The notes: generated from the sequence alone by a model not told the origin. A stretch of DNA of 30,440 bases from CAYMTN01 sp964393335 (GCA_964393335.1 CAYMTN010000042.1:1-30440); one strand, 5' to 3'; shown: positions 12,953 to 21,235, numbered from the stretch's first letter. A program made the numbers and translations.

Positions 12953-13570
12953 CTAGTCGCCGCGCCCGACCGCCATCCACCGTTCGACGGTCACTCGCAT
13001 CACCGGCGGCAGCAGTCCCGCGCCCTCCAGCGCAGGCAGCAGGTCACGTAGCGCCAGCACGCAGCGTACGGTGTATCCCAGGGTATCCAGCGCCTCACGC
13101 GCCCCCAGCCCCAGATCGAGCACGGCCAGCACGTTATGAACGTCCAACCCGACACGGCCCGCCAGCACGGCCAGCGCCTGCGCCTGCCGCCCATCGACCA
13201 ACACGTCCGCCAGCAGCAGCGTCGGGTGTCCCACGTCATACGCCCCTTCGATGACAAACGCCGCCGGTTGATCGCGCGCGCCGCCAATGGGATACACCAC
13301 CGGCACATCCGACCGCAAACCGAGCGCGACTCCGATCGGAAGCGCCTCAGCCGTCGTCAGGACGCGGTCAACCTGGAACGATTGCAGCAGGGGATGCAGC
13401 GCGGCTGCCACGTCGCGCAGCAGCGCCGGGTACGATGGCAGCCACACCAGCCGCGCCGCCAGCGGCCAGATCGCGCCGTCCGGCTGAACAAACCGCCCAA
13501 ACTGGATCAGGCCCGCCCGCGCCAATGCCAGCCCCAGCACCGTATCAGGTGCCTGGCTGCTCACGGACAT
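12953..13570 (-). CDS. Divergent orotate-phosphoribosyltransferase-like protein
   Basis: The protein is 205 residues from ATG 13570, which has AGGGGAG just upstream. Its order of elements follows OPRT: an N-terminal hood, a PLAxxxA-like helix (ALPIGVALGL at 76-85), a strand ending VVYPIGG, the segment AFVIEGAYDVGHPTLLLADV, then VLDLGLGAREAL in place of the usual VDR-GA-E stretch. The PRPP-binding motif, normally DD-x-x-TTG, reads ADVLVDGRQ (121-129), and the RK...KxHG region is lost. The fold seems kept, but ordinary OPRT activity is doubtful; it may be a regulator or have another substrate. The start overlaps the end of cinA by 26 bases, so it is translationally coupled to cinA. Confidence 0.7.
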   Translation of the reverse strand: MSVSSQAPDTVLGLALARAGLIQFGRFVQPDGAIWPLAARLVWLPSYPALLRDVAAALHPLLQSFQVDRVLTTAEALPIGVALGLRSDVPVVYPIGGARDQPAAFVIEGAYDVGHPTLLLADVLVDGRQAQALAVLAGRVGLDVHNVLAVLDLGLGAREALDTLGYTVRCVLALRDLLPALEGAGLLPPVMRVTVERWMAVGRGD

Positions 13571-14774
13571 CCTCTCCCCTGATCCCGCGTACCAGGTGCC
13601 ACGCCATGCTGATCGCCCACGTCCCGGCCCACAGCGGCGCATCGGTCGAGACGCCGCCATAATGGTAACGGCGCGTGCGTTCTTTGTCGCGTGTCATGGC
13701 CGTGATGCCGGTGCCTGCGTCGTGCGTCACGTAGGCGATCACCACGTCCGCGCCGCTGGCCTCCAACATGCGCCGCGCCTCCCCGCGTGACAGCTCGCTG
13801 AAATCGAGCGCCGCCAGATCGCTGGCCTGGGACGTCATGCCGAGCCGGTCGAGCAAATCGCCCAGTTCCGTCCCGGATTCGCGCGCGATCACGACGTCGT
13901 CGAACTGGAAGCGCTGCATCACCGACAGGTCTTCCGGTCCGTTATAGCTCAGGGCCAGCGTCAAGCCCTTCTCGCGCAGCAGGCGCACAAACACGTCTTC
14001 CAACGATTCTTTGTTAATGCCAAAAATGTACTCACCCACGCGCTCACGGATGATCGTCTCGGCCTGCGCGATCAGCGCGTCGGCCTCGGCTTCGCTGTCC
14101 GCCCGCGCCGTGATCCGTATGTCCGTCTGCCCGGTATGCGCCGCCAGCCCCACCGTCGGATTGCTCCACGTCTCCAGGTCCGCGATACGTGCATCGACCT
14201 GGCTCTCGCCGATCCCGGCGGTCCGCAGCACCAGCGCCTTGATGATGCCTTTGCCGCCGGTCCGCTCGCGCAGGTAGGGGATCACAGACGCCGCGAGGAT
14301 GTCTTTCATTTCGCGCGGCACCCCCGGCAGACTGATCACCGCCCCTTGCTCGGACTCGACGATGAAACACGGCGCGGTGCCCAACCGGTTATACACCGGG
14401 ATCGACCCAGCCGGGATGAACGCCTGCACCCGGTTATTGTCGCTCATCGTCGCGCCGATCTGGCTGAACCGCTCGCGGATCTGCTCGAACAGCTCCGGGC
14501 GGAACTCAAGCTCGCGGTTCGTGGCATTGGCGACGGCCTGCCGCGTCATGTCGTCCACCGTCGGGCCTAACCCGCCGGTCGTGATCACCACGTCCGAGCG
14601 AGCCAACGAGGTGCGGATCGCCTGCGCGATCCGTTCCAGGTTGTCGCCCACCGTCGTCAGGGAATAGATGCTCACGCCGATATCACGCAGTTGGCGCGTA
14701 ATGTACGCCGAATTGGTGTCCACGATCTCACCCAATAACAGCTCGGTGCCAATAGAAATCACTTCTGCGATCAT
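13545..14774 (-). CDS. cinA: CinA-like protein (COG1058 domain, eroded amidase domain)
   Basis: The protein is 409 residues from ATG 14774 (GAGAGGA six bases upstream; a 24-codon extension is possible but unsupported). Residues 1-165 are the molybdopterin-binding-like domain with ISIGTELLLGEIVDTNS, TTGGLGPTVDD at 65-75 and LPGVPREM at 149-156. Residues 175-260 are the linker (RTAGIGES at 184-191). The C-terminal part (about 265-400) should be the nicotinamide-nucleotide amidase domain, but the catalytic ESCTGG motif is replaced by LSYNGPED near 275-282. The first domain may keep its pyrophosphatase-type activity, while deamidation of NMN looks unlikely. The last bases overlap the phosphoribosyltransferase-like gene. 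Confidence 0.85.
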   Translation of the reverse strand: MIAEVISIGTELLLGEIVDTNSAYITRQLRDIGVSIYSLTTVGDNLERIAQAIRTSLARSDVVITTGGLGPTVDDMTRQAVANATNRELEFRPELFEQIRERFSQIGATMSDNNRVQAFIPAGSIPVYNRLGTAPCFIVESEQGAVISLPGVPREMKDILAASVIPYLRERTGGKGIIKALVLRTAGIGESQVDARIADLETWSNPTVGLAAHTGQTDIRITARADSEAEADALIAQAETIIRERVGEYIFGINKESLEDVFVRLLREKGLTLALSYNGPEDLSVMQRFQFDDVVIARESGTELGDLLDRLGMTSQASDLAALDFSELSRGEARRMLEASGADVVIAYVTHDAGTGITAMTRDKERTRRYHYGGVSTDAPLWAGTWAISMAWHLVRGIRGEDVREQPGT

Positions 14775-14836
14775 GTCCAGTCCTCTCACACACAGCAACA
14801 GAAAAACAGGTGGTAGGGCCGCCGCCCCATTCGACC

Positions 14837-14860
14837 AAAAAGAGGCTGCGTGCAGCCTCT
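14837..14860 (-). terminator. Intrinsic terminator of the cyclic-nucleotide-binding gene
   Basis: A nine-base-pair inverted repeat (AGAGGCTGC with GCAGCCTCT, 14841-14860) is followed by TTTT on the minus strand. It begins 45 bases after the stop of the gene at 14906-15397 and upstream of cinA, so it insulates the two genes. Confidence 0.75.
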
Positions 14861-14905
14861 CCGAGTATCACCATGCGCCGCATTGGCCGCACTGCGCCGG
14901 ACGTG

Positions 14906-15397
14906 TTACCCCAGGCGGTTCGACGCCCAGATCAGGTGCTCGCGCACCTGCAAATCCGTGTTGCGGATTTTCATCGCCAGGTCGGCGGCCAGGTTGCGCA
15001 TCAGCCGGTACCCAAGCTGCGGGTACGTGTCACACAGCAGCATCAGCTTATCGCGCGGGATGATCACCAGCCGTGTCTCGTGATCGGCGACACGCGCCGC
15101 CGCCGAGCGCACCCCTTCATCGACCAGTGATACCTCGCCAAACGACTGACCGCGCCGCAGTGTGGCAATCGTCTGCGGGCCGAGCGTTTCGCTGCCGCCG
15201 ATCAGCTTGGGATCGACCTGGATGTCAATTTGCCCATCGGCAATCACGTACAGCTCGTCGCCGGGTGTGTTCTCGTCAAACACCAGCGCACCCAGATGGT
15301 ACGTCCTGTCCTCGCAAATCGAGGCCACCAGCTCAAGCTGGGTACTCGTCAGCTCATAAAAAATATCCGCCTGCTTCAGCACGCTGGTGATAGGCAT
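14906..15397 (-). CDS. Stand-alone cyclic-nucleotide-binding domain protein
   Basis: The protein is 163 residues from ATG 15397 (AGGAG six bases upstream; the frame is open 21 codons further but those lie at the transcript start). Residues about 10-125 form a CRP/PKA-type cNMP-binding beta-barrel: GDELYVIADGQIDI at 46-59 and the phosphate-binding cassette GQSFGEVSLVDEGVRSAA at 83-100, with the key Glu and Arg present. Residues 125-163 are helical. No helix-turn-helix follows, so it is not itself a CRP-type transcription factor. It may bind cAMP or c-di-nucleotide and act through a partner. It is transcribed alone, with promoter and terminator. Confidence 0.88.
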   Translation of the reverse strand: MPITSVLKQADIFYELTSTQLELVASICEDRTYHLGALVFDENTPGDELYVIADGQIDIQVDPKLIGGSETLGPQTIATLRRGQSFGEVSLVDEGVRSAAARVADHETRLVIIPRDKLMLLCDTYPQLGYRLMRNLAADLAMKIRNTDLQVREHLIWASNRLG

Positions 15398-15450
15398 ACC
15401 TGGCTCCTGACCCAAGTGAGTATCCGGAACACGACCCTGAACCTGGCGCG

Positions 15451-15480
15451 ATTGTAGCATGATCTCAGAATCCCTGGCAA
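15451..15480 (-). promoter_or_regulatory. Promoter for the cyclic-nucleotide-binding gene
   Basis: TTGCCA (15480-15475, five of six matches) and TACAAT (15456-15451, five of six matches) are 18 bases apart. The -10 is preceded by TGC as in extended -10 promoters. Transcription would start near 15444, giving a leader of about 47 bases containing the AGGAG site. Confidence 0.65.
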
Positions 15481-15497
15481 GATAGGGTAGTTAGTTT

Positions 15498-15574
15498 CTA
15501 TCGGCAAATTGCTCTCGCAGGGGTGCTGCTGCCGAACCGTAGGTTCGCTCGCGCCCGGCATAATGTACGGATAG
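15498..15574. repeat. Dispersed palindromic repeat, copy B
   Basis: The ends are CTATCGG and CGGATAG, an imperfect inverted pair. The interior aligns with copy A at 25211-25271 (shared text such as GCTCT, AGGGG, GCTGCT and GCGCCCGG) but carries an extra 16-20 bases including a GAACC/GGTTC hairpin. It sits wholly in an intergenic gap. Confidence 0.6.
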
Positions 15575-15709
15575 GCTGTTAGGTGTGGCTGGTTGTCGAT
15601 TTGCAGCGCAACGTATCGCGCCGGGTGCGGACTCGTGCCTGCATGAAAGTCGTCACCCTGCTGAAAACTGATAACTGAAAACTTTCGACAAGGAAGAAAG
15701 GGACGGATC

Positions 15710-16084
15710 ATGCCGGACCCGCGCCACAGCCTCGGACAGCGCGGAGAAACCCTGGTCGCTGACAGCCTGCGCCGCGCCGGATACACCATCCTGGCGCGCA
15801 ACTGGCGGCATGGTACCACTGGCGAACTGGATATCGTCGCCCGGCGCGGTGACCAGATCGTGTTTGTCGAGGTGCGCACGCGGCGCGGCCCGCTGGAGGA
15901 TGCGATCGGCTGGGCGCTGGAAAGCGTGGACGAGGCCAAACGCGCGCGGCTGGCGGACCTCGCGCAGGCTTACCTCGCGGCGCACGACCTGGAACGGCTC
16001 ACATGGCGCATCGACGTAGCTGCCGTCAGTGTCCAGGGCAGCGTCATGGCGATGGAGGTGGTCCACCATGCAGTGGACTGGTAA
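15710..16084 (+). CDS. YraN/UPF0102-family nuclease-like protein
   Basis: The protein is 124 residues, normal for the family. The N-terminal helix LGQRGETLVADSLRRAGY is typical, then the restriction-endonuclease-like core GELDIVARRGDQIVFVEVR, with E39, D41 and E54. The usual final lysine of the EVK motif is Arg56, so nuclease chemistry is uncertain. Its biological role is poorly understood; in some bacteria it is encoded beside rnhB or other DNA/RNA housekeeping genes. Its end overlaps miaA by 17 bases, which suggests coupled translation. Confidence 0.88.
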   Translation: MPDPRHSLGQRGETLVADSLRRAGYTILARNWRHGTTGELDIVARRGDQIVFVEVRTRRGPLEDAIGWALESVDEAKRARLADLAQAYLAAHDLERLTWRIDVAAVSVQGSVMAMEVVHHAVDW

Positions 16085-17114
16085 GCGCAGGACTGGCACG
16101 CTGCCAGTTGTCCAGTTGCCGGACCCTGCCGCCGAGCCGCAGCCCGCCCCGGCTGCGCCCGCGCCGCCGCCGTTGGTCGTGATCCTCGGCCCGACCGCCA
16201 GCGGCAAGACGACGTTCGCCATCGAAATCACCAGGGCGCTCAGCGGTGAGATCGTCAACGCCGACAGCCGCCAGATTTACCGCTACATGGACATCGGCAC
16301 GGCCAAACCGTCGCCTGCCGAACGTGCCGCCGCCCCGCACTACCTGATCGACCTGGTGACGCCCGACAAATCATTCACGCTGGCCCAATACCAGCGCGCC
16401 GCCTACGACACGATCAATGCCATTCACGCGCGCGGTAGGCTGCCGCTGCTCGCCGGTGGGACCGGGCAGTACATCACCGCCGTGATCGAGGGCTGGGGCA
16501 TTCCACGCGTCCCGCCCAACCCGGACCTGCGCGCCGAGTTGGAAGATTACGCCGCCGAACATGGCGCGCGCGCCCTACATGACCGGCTGCGCACCGCCGA
16601 TCCAGCCGCCGCTGAGCGCATCGATTACCGCAACGTGCGCCGCGTCGTGCGCGCGCTGGAAGTGTTCCTCGAAAGCGGCGTCCCGATTTCCGTGCAGCAG
16701 CGCAAGACGCCCCCACCCTACCGCATCCTGCAAATCGGCCTGACGATGTCGCGCGAGGCGTTGTATGATCGCGCCGATACCCGCATCGACCGTATGATCG
16801 CTGCCGGGCTGGTCGATGAAGTGCGCGCTTTGCTGCAAGCAGGATATACTTGGGATTGCCCGGCCATGAGCGGGCTGGGTTACGTCCAGTGGCGTCCATA
16901 TCTGCAAGCTGCCGGGCATGACGACGTAACGAACGACCTTTTCGCGGAAGCCGTCGCCGCCATCCGGCGCGAGACGCGTGCTTTTATCCGCCGCCAGTAT
17001 ACCTGGTTCAACGGGCACGACCTGGGCATTCGCTGGCTGGACAGCGCCAGCACGCCGCCCGACGCCGTGATCCGGCAGGTGCAGCGCTGGCTCGCCAACG
17101 AGGGGGATGAATAA
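16068..17114 (+). CDS. miaA: tRNA dimethylallyltransferase
   Basis: MiaA transfers a dimethylallyl group to A37 of tRNAs reading U-starting codons. The protein is 348 residues from ATG 16068, which follows GGAGG with a nine-base gap; a start at 16029 would add 13 arginine- and tryptophan-rich residues and is less likely. Motifs are the P-loop GPTASGKTT (41-49), the substrate motif DSRQIYRYMDIGTAKPS, LLAGGTGQYI, and the C-terminal RRQYTWFNG. Residues 1-35 form an unusual Pro/Ala-rich leader before the P-loop. The stop overlaps the start of the next gene (TAATG). Confidence 0.95.
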   Translation: MQWTGKRRTGTLPVVQLPDPAAEPQPAPAAPAPPPLVVILGPTASGKTTFAIEITRALSGEIVNADSRQIYRYMDIGTAKPSPAERAAAPHYLIDLVTPDKSFTLAQYQRAAYDTINAIHARGRLPLLAGGTGQYITAVIEGWGIPRVPPNPDLRAELEDYAAEHGARALHDRLRTADPAAAERIDYRNVRRVVRALEVFLESGVPISVQQRKTPPPYRILQIGLTMSREALYDRADTRIDRMIAAGLVDEVRALLQAGYTWDCPAMSGLGYVQWRPYLQAAGHDDVTNDLFAEAVAAIRRETRAFIRRQYTWFNGHDLGIRWLDSASTPPDAVIRQVQRWLANEGDE

Positions 17115-17848
17115 TGGGACGAGGACAATATTCAGGCGGGCGCAGCTTGCGTGATCGCGTTCCAGAAATAGACCGCACCACGCTGGCGATCATCCTATCC
17201 GGCGTGACGCTGGTCGTGGCCATCGTATTCCCGCGCATCTATCCTGCCGCCCGGCGCGGGCCGGAATGCTCCAACCTCGCCCCGCCATTGGGCGGCAATA
17301 ACCGCTCGGTGCTGGCCTACGAAAGCCATAATCCCAACGCGTTGAGCCTCGACCTGACCCTCGCGCAGAGCACGTTCACCGTCAATGAAGCGCTGGATAT
17401 CCGGCTGACGTTCGTCAACAAAGACAACGCCCCGATCATCCTGCACCTGAACCCGGAAGGCCCGATCCTGACCGCTAACGACGCGGTACAGGGCGTCACC
17501 TTTGAGATCACGCGTGTCGGCGGCGGCGCGGTGGCCGACCAGCCAGAGACATACCAGCCGCCCACCACGTTTTCTAACCCTGAGGAATTGCACCTGCTCG
17601 GATCGCGCGCCCGCTGCAACGAAAGTTACGGCTTCAGCCCGACCGAACTGACCGCCATCGGCGTCGGGGCCGGGGAATATCGCATTCGCGCCTTTTACCG
17701 CAACTCCAGCCCCGGCGATCCGCGCCCGATCCAGCCCGCGAACGCCACCGCCACGCCGATCCCCGAATATGCCGACAGTCAGGGGGTATGGGTTGGCAGC
17801 GCGTCCAGCCAAGAAGTGCGTTTCTCGATCGTCACGCCGGGTCCGTGA
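17114..17848 (+). CDS. Membrane-anchored extracytoplasmic protein, unknown function
   Basis: The protein is 244 residues. A short cytoplasmic tail is followed by one hydrophobic segment at about 24-44 (TLAIILSGVTLVVAIVFPRI). An extracytoplasmic beta-rich domain follows: the text FTVNEALDIRLTFVNKDNAPI resembles BsuPI-type or DUF4431-like sandwich domains, with two cysteines near 52 and 176 that could pair. I cannot name the family. It is translationally coupled to miaA through a one-base overlap, although no functional link to tRNA modification is evident. Confidence 0.8.
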   Translation: MGRGQYSGGRSLRDRVPEIDRTTLAIILSGVTLVVAIVFPRIYPAARRGPECSNLAPPLGGNNRSVLAYESHNPNALSLDLTLAQSTFTVNEALDIRLTFVNKDNAPIILHLNPEGPILTANDAVQGVTFEITRVGGGAVADQPETYQPPTTFSNPEELHLLGSRARCNESYGFSPTELTAIGVGAGEYRIRAFYRNSSPGDPRPIQPANATATPIPEYADSQGVWVGSASSQEVRFSIVTPGP

Positions 17849-17854
17849 GCCTGT

Positions 17855-18658
17855 TTAGTGCCGGCGGGGGTGCCCGTTCAGGCCGCTGGCCAGCAGGTTG
17901 ATAGCGAACACCGTCAGGCTGAGCGCCACGCCCGGCGCAACCGCGATCCAGGGAGCCACGCGGAACGCGGCCCGCCCATCGGCTAGCATCACGCCCCAAT
18001 CCGGCGCGCTGACGTCGCCGCCGTAGCCCAAAAACATCAGCGCCGCGCTGTTGAGAATCGCCCAACTCAGCGTGACTCCCGCAAACGCCAGCAGCGGCGG
18101 CGCGATCACGGGCAGCACGTGCCGCCACAAGATGCCCTCTGGCCGTGCCCCAACCGCCCGCGCCGTTTCGACAAACGGTTTCCCGCGCGCTTCGATCACG
18201 GCGGCGCGCGTCACCCGCGCATACGCCGGAATCCCCGCCACGCCGACCGCCAGCGCGATCTGCACCATACCGTTCCCGAACAGCGCGATCAACGCCAGCG
18301 CCAGCAGCAAACTGGGGAACGCGAGCAGCGCATCCATCAACGTCATCAGCGCCAGGTCGATCCAGCGCCCGGCATAACCGGCCACCATCCCGATCACCAG
18401 CCCCGGCAGCGTGACGGCCACCGTCAGCAGCGCGACGCCCAACGTCCGCCGACCGCCGTACAAGACACGGCTGTACACGTCGCGCCCTAACAGGTCCGTG
18501 CCGAAGGGGTACTGCACCGAGGGAGCCTGCAACTGGTCTTCTGGGCGGGCTGTGCGCGGATCGTGACGGGCCAGCCAGGGAGCCAGGACCGACAGCGCCA
18601 CAATCAGACCCAGCAGCACCGCCGCCACTCGCAGGCGATAGTTGCGTCTGCCGCTCAT
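17855..18658 (-). CDS. Peptide/nickel-type ABC transporter permease (DppC-like)
   Basis: The protein is 267 residues with about six membrane segments. The N-terminus shows the DppC/OppC hallmark YPFGTDLLGRDVYSRVLYG (about 50-68). The cytoplasmic EAA loop that contacts the ATPase is ETARAVGARPEGILWRHVLP. The C-terminus (SGLNGHPRRH) departs from the usual GLRDxLDPR ending and may be slightly altered. The gene starts inside the end of the DppB-like gene (ATGA overlap of four bases). Confidence 0.93.
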   Translation of the reverse strand: MSGRRNYRLRVAAVLLGLIVALSVLAPWLARHDPRTARPEDQLQAPSVQYPFGTDLLGRDVYSRVLYGGRRTLGVALLTVAVTLPGLVIGMVAGYAGRWIDLALMTLMDALLAFPSLLLALALIALFGNGMVQIALAVGVAGIPAYARVTRAAVIEARGKPFVETARAVGARPEGILWRHVLPVIAPPLLAFAGVTLSWAILNSAALMFLGYGGDVSAPDWGVMLADGRAAFRVAPWIAVAPGVALSLTVFAINLLASGLNGHPRRH

Positions 18659-19578
18659 GATCGCACGTCCACGCGCGGATCGACCAGCCCGTACAGCACG
18701 TCGGCCAGCGCGTTGACCAGGCTGTAGACCAGCGCCGCCAGCACGACCAGCCCCTGGATCACCGGGTAATCCCGGTTACTGATGGCTTCCAGCAGCACGC
18801 GCCCCAGCCCGCGCCGCACGAAAATCGACTCCGTGATCACGGTCCCGCCTAGCAAAAACCCAAGCTGAAGCGCCACGACCGCGATCACCGGCAGCAGCCC
18901 GACCCGTAGGATGTGGTCCAGCACGTCGAATTCGGAGAGCCCCTTGGCGCGCGCCGTGCGCACGAAGTCTTGCGTGGATGATTCGCGGATGCTGCTGGCC
19001 GTCACCTGCGCGATGCTGCCTGCCGTGTGAAAACCCAGCACGCAGGCTGGCAGGATCACGTACCGCACGCCCGACCCGCCGACGCCCGGCAGCACGTCGA
19101 GCGTGACTGTAAACACGTAGATCGCCAGCGTCGCCGTCCAGTAGACCGGCGTGGAGAGCGCCAGCGATGCGGCAAATTCGGCGGCATACCGCGCCGCCCG
19201 CCAGCGCACCGCCCCGGCCAGAATGCCGAGCGTGACGCCGAACATCACGGCGACCAGCAGCGCCGCGCCGGTCAGCGCCGCCGTCGAGCCGAGGTTCTGC
19301 CAGATCAGTTCGGTGACCGGCTGGCCTGACATCAACGACTCGCCCCAGTCGCCGCGTGCGATCCCGGTCACGTAATCGGCGTATTGCCGCCAGAGCGGGT
19401 CATTCAGGCCGAGCGCCGAGCGCCGCGCCGCGATCTCGTCCGCCGCGATGCCCGCGTGCGCCAGTGTCGCATCGACGGCATCACCCGGCACCCAGCGCAG
19501 CGTGACAAAGGCCAGCGTTAGCGCCAGCCACGCCACAACCAGCGCCACGCCTACCCGTCTGAGAGCAAAGCCAATCAT
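18655..19578 (-). CDS. Peptide/nickel-type ABC transporter permease (DppB-like)
   Basis: The protein is 307 residues with six membrane segments, and the N-terminal pattern ALRRVGVALVVAWLALTLAF is usual for this subunit. The EAA loop reads FVRTARAKGLSEFDVLDHIL. The C-terminus ends YGLVDPRVDVRS, the classical DppB ending (Y-x-x-xDPR). It is transcribed 13 bases after the binding-protein gene and overlaps the DppC-like gene by four bases. Confidence 0.94.
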   Translation of the reverse strand: MIGFALRRVGVALVVAWLALTLAFVTLRWVPGDAVDATLAHAGIAADEIAARRSALGLNDPLWRQYADYVTGIARGDWGESLMSGQPVTELIWQNLGSTAALTGAALLVAVMFGVTLGILAGAVRWRAARYAAEFAASLALSTPVYWTATLAIYVFTVTLDVLPGVGGSGVRYVILPACVLGFHTAGSIAQVTASSIRESSTQDFVRTARAKGLSEFDVLDHILRVGLLPVIAVVALQLGFLLGGTVITESIFVRRGLGRVLLEAISNRDYPVIQGLVVLAALVYSLVNALADVLYGLVDPRVDVRS

Positions 19579-19591
19579 TCAGCGCCCGGCA

Positions 19592-21235
19592 TCACGGCGA
19601 CAACTGGAAGTTGCGCAGCAGCGGCCACCAGCCCTGCGCGCTGAAGATCACGCCGTCAAGCCGCGCCGTTGTGCCATCCAGGTTCACGTACTCGCGCACG
19701 GGCAGCACCACCGCCTGTTCCATGATCCGCATCTGGATCGACTGGTACAATGCCGCACGGGTATCCGGCGACGCCTGCCGGGTCGCTTCGGCCAGCCAGC
19801 CGTCCAGCTCCACGTCGCTGAACCCGGACCAGTTGTTCGCCCCTCCAGTCGCGTAATATTCGTTGAGGATGCTCGCATCGACGCCAAAATCGTAATAGGC
19901 GATCAAATCATACGTGCCTTCGTCGGCGTAACTGCGCAGCGTCGGGAAATCCGGCACCTGGATCAGTTCCAGGTCGATGCCCAGGTCGCGCCACTGGCTT
20001 TGGATCAACTGCGCCACGTCCGCCATCTGGTTCCAGGGCGCGAAAACCATCGTCAGCTTGAGCGGCGCGCCATCGCGTTCCAACATGCCGTCGCCGTCGC
20101 TGTCCGCGTAGCCAATGCCTTGCAGCAAGCTGCGCGCGTAGTCGGGATCGTGTGGGTACATCGTTTCCACGTCCGCGTCGTAAAACGGCGTGACGGAGGT
20201 CAGCGGGCCATGCGCCACCGGCGACTGCCCCTGAAACACGGCGTCGACAATCGCCGTGCGGTTGGTGCCGTAGATCAGCGCCTGCCGCACGGCGGGATCG
20301 TCCATCGGGGCGCGCCGCGTGTTAAAAAAGAACTGCTGCGGCATCCCGGCAATTGGCACGCGCAAAATCCGCAGCGCCGTATTACCCAGCAGCAGCTCGG
20401 CATCCGTCGGCAGCAGCTCCCCGATCACCTGCACCTCGCCGCTTTCCAGCGCCAGGCTGCGCGTCGGTGGATCGACGTAAAAACGGAATTCAATCGTATC
20501 CAGCGTTTGGTCGGTCACGTCCGCATAAAACACCGGGCCCCACGTATAATCCTCGTTGCGCGTCAGGATGATCCGGTCCCCTGGCACGAACTCGGTGAGC
20601 TTGTACGGCCCGGTGCCGACCTGATTCCACTGGTAGCTGTTCTTGGTGTACTCGTTCAGCGCCTTAGGGCTGGCCATGCCCAGGTAGACCTGGCTCAGAC
20701 CGTCCAGCAGCGGCGCGTATGGTTCGGAGAGATGCAGCGTGATGGTATACGGGTCTTCGACCGTGTACCCCGTGTATGGACCCAGCAGGTACTGCGCCTT
20801 GCGTGACGCAATGTCGGGATTCACGACACGGTCCAGGTTGACGCCGACCGCCTGCGCATTGAACGGCGTCCCATCATGGAAGGTGACGCCATGTTTGAGG
20901 TAAAACGTCCATGCCAGCCCATCGGGACTCATCTCCCAGCGGTCGGCCAGCCCCGGCACGAAATCAGCCGTCTGCGGGTGACGGTACACCAGCGTGTCGT
21001 ACACCGAAAAAAACGGGATGCCGAGTTCGTTTGAATTATGGATGTGCGGGTCGAAGCCAGATGGATTGAGCGTCAATCCGTACACGATCCGCGTACCGGA
21101 TTGAGTCTGCGAATCCGAGCTTTCACGCAGCACCAGCAGCGCGATCACCGCCGCCGCCAAACACACCAGAATGAGCAGCGTGCCCAAAACCCCAAGACTC
21201 ACCGGAACACGCCTGCGCGTCGATCCAAGGCTCAT
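19592..21235 (-). CDS. ABC transporter substrate-binding protein, family 5
   Basis: The protein is 547 residues from ATG 21235. An N-terminal membrane segment (about 12-36) anchors it or acts as a signal; a convincing lipobox is missing (the cysteine is preceded by Val). The family-5 signature lies at about 95-130 (LADRWEMSPDGLAWTFYLK, then GVTFHDGTPFNA). GTGPYKLTEFVPGD and a C-terminal lobe with FAPWNQMADVAQLIQ follow. It probably delivers peptides, or another ligand such as nickel or a glycoside, to the two downstream permeases. The cognate ATPases DppD and DppF are not in the window. Confidence 0.93.
   Translation of the reverse strand: MSLGSTRRRVPVSLGVLGTLLILVCLAAAVIALLVLRESSDSQTQSGTRIVYGLTLNPSGFDPHIHNSNELGIPFFSVYDTLVYRHPQTADFVPGLADRWEMSPDGLAWTFYLKHGVTFHDGTPFNAQAVGVNLDRVVNPDIASRKAQYLLGPYTGYTVEDPYTITLHLSEPYAPLLDGLSQVYLGMASPKALNEYTKNSYQWNQVGTGPYKLTEFVPGDRIILTRNEDYTWGPVFYADVTDQTLDTIEFRFYVDPPTRSLALESGEVQVIGELLPTDAELLLGNTALRILRVPIAGMPQQFFFNTRRAPMDDPAVRQALIYGTNRTAIVDAVFQGQSPVAHGPLTSVTPFYDADVETMYPHDPDYARSLLQGIGYADSDGDGMLERDGAPLKLTMVFAPWNQMADVAQLIQSQWRDLGIDLELIQVPDFPTLRSYADEGTYDLIAYYDFGVDASILNEYYATGGANNWSGFSDVELDGWLAEATRQASPDTRAALYQSIQMRIMEQAVVLPVREYVNLDGTTARLDGVIFSAQGWWPLLRNFQLSP

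Larger units (their letters stand above)
15398..15709. other. Divergent intergenic region with promoter and dispersed repeat
   Basis: This 312-base gap holds the minus-strand promoter at 15451-15480, one copy of the dispersed repeat (15498-15574), and a nine-base direct repeat CTGAAAACT at 15661-15669 and 15675-15683 just before the yraN-like gene. The plus-strand promoter is not clear to me. Confidence 0.5.

Noticed and set aside
14816..14836. GTAGGGCCGCC-type sequence near the cinA start as a further repeat copy
   Set aside because: Only about ten bases resemble the repeat and the inverted ends are missing.
15661..15683. CTGAAAACT direct repeat as a possible CRISPR or operator
   Set aside because: There are only two nine-base copies with a five-base gap; too short for CRISPR and no known operator.
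19448..20806. 452-codon plus-strand frame opposite the binding protein
   Set aside because: It is a GC-driven shadow rich in Arg, His and Gln; the minus strand carries a typical family-5 binding protein.
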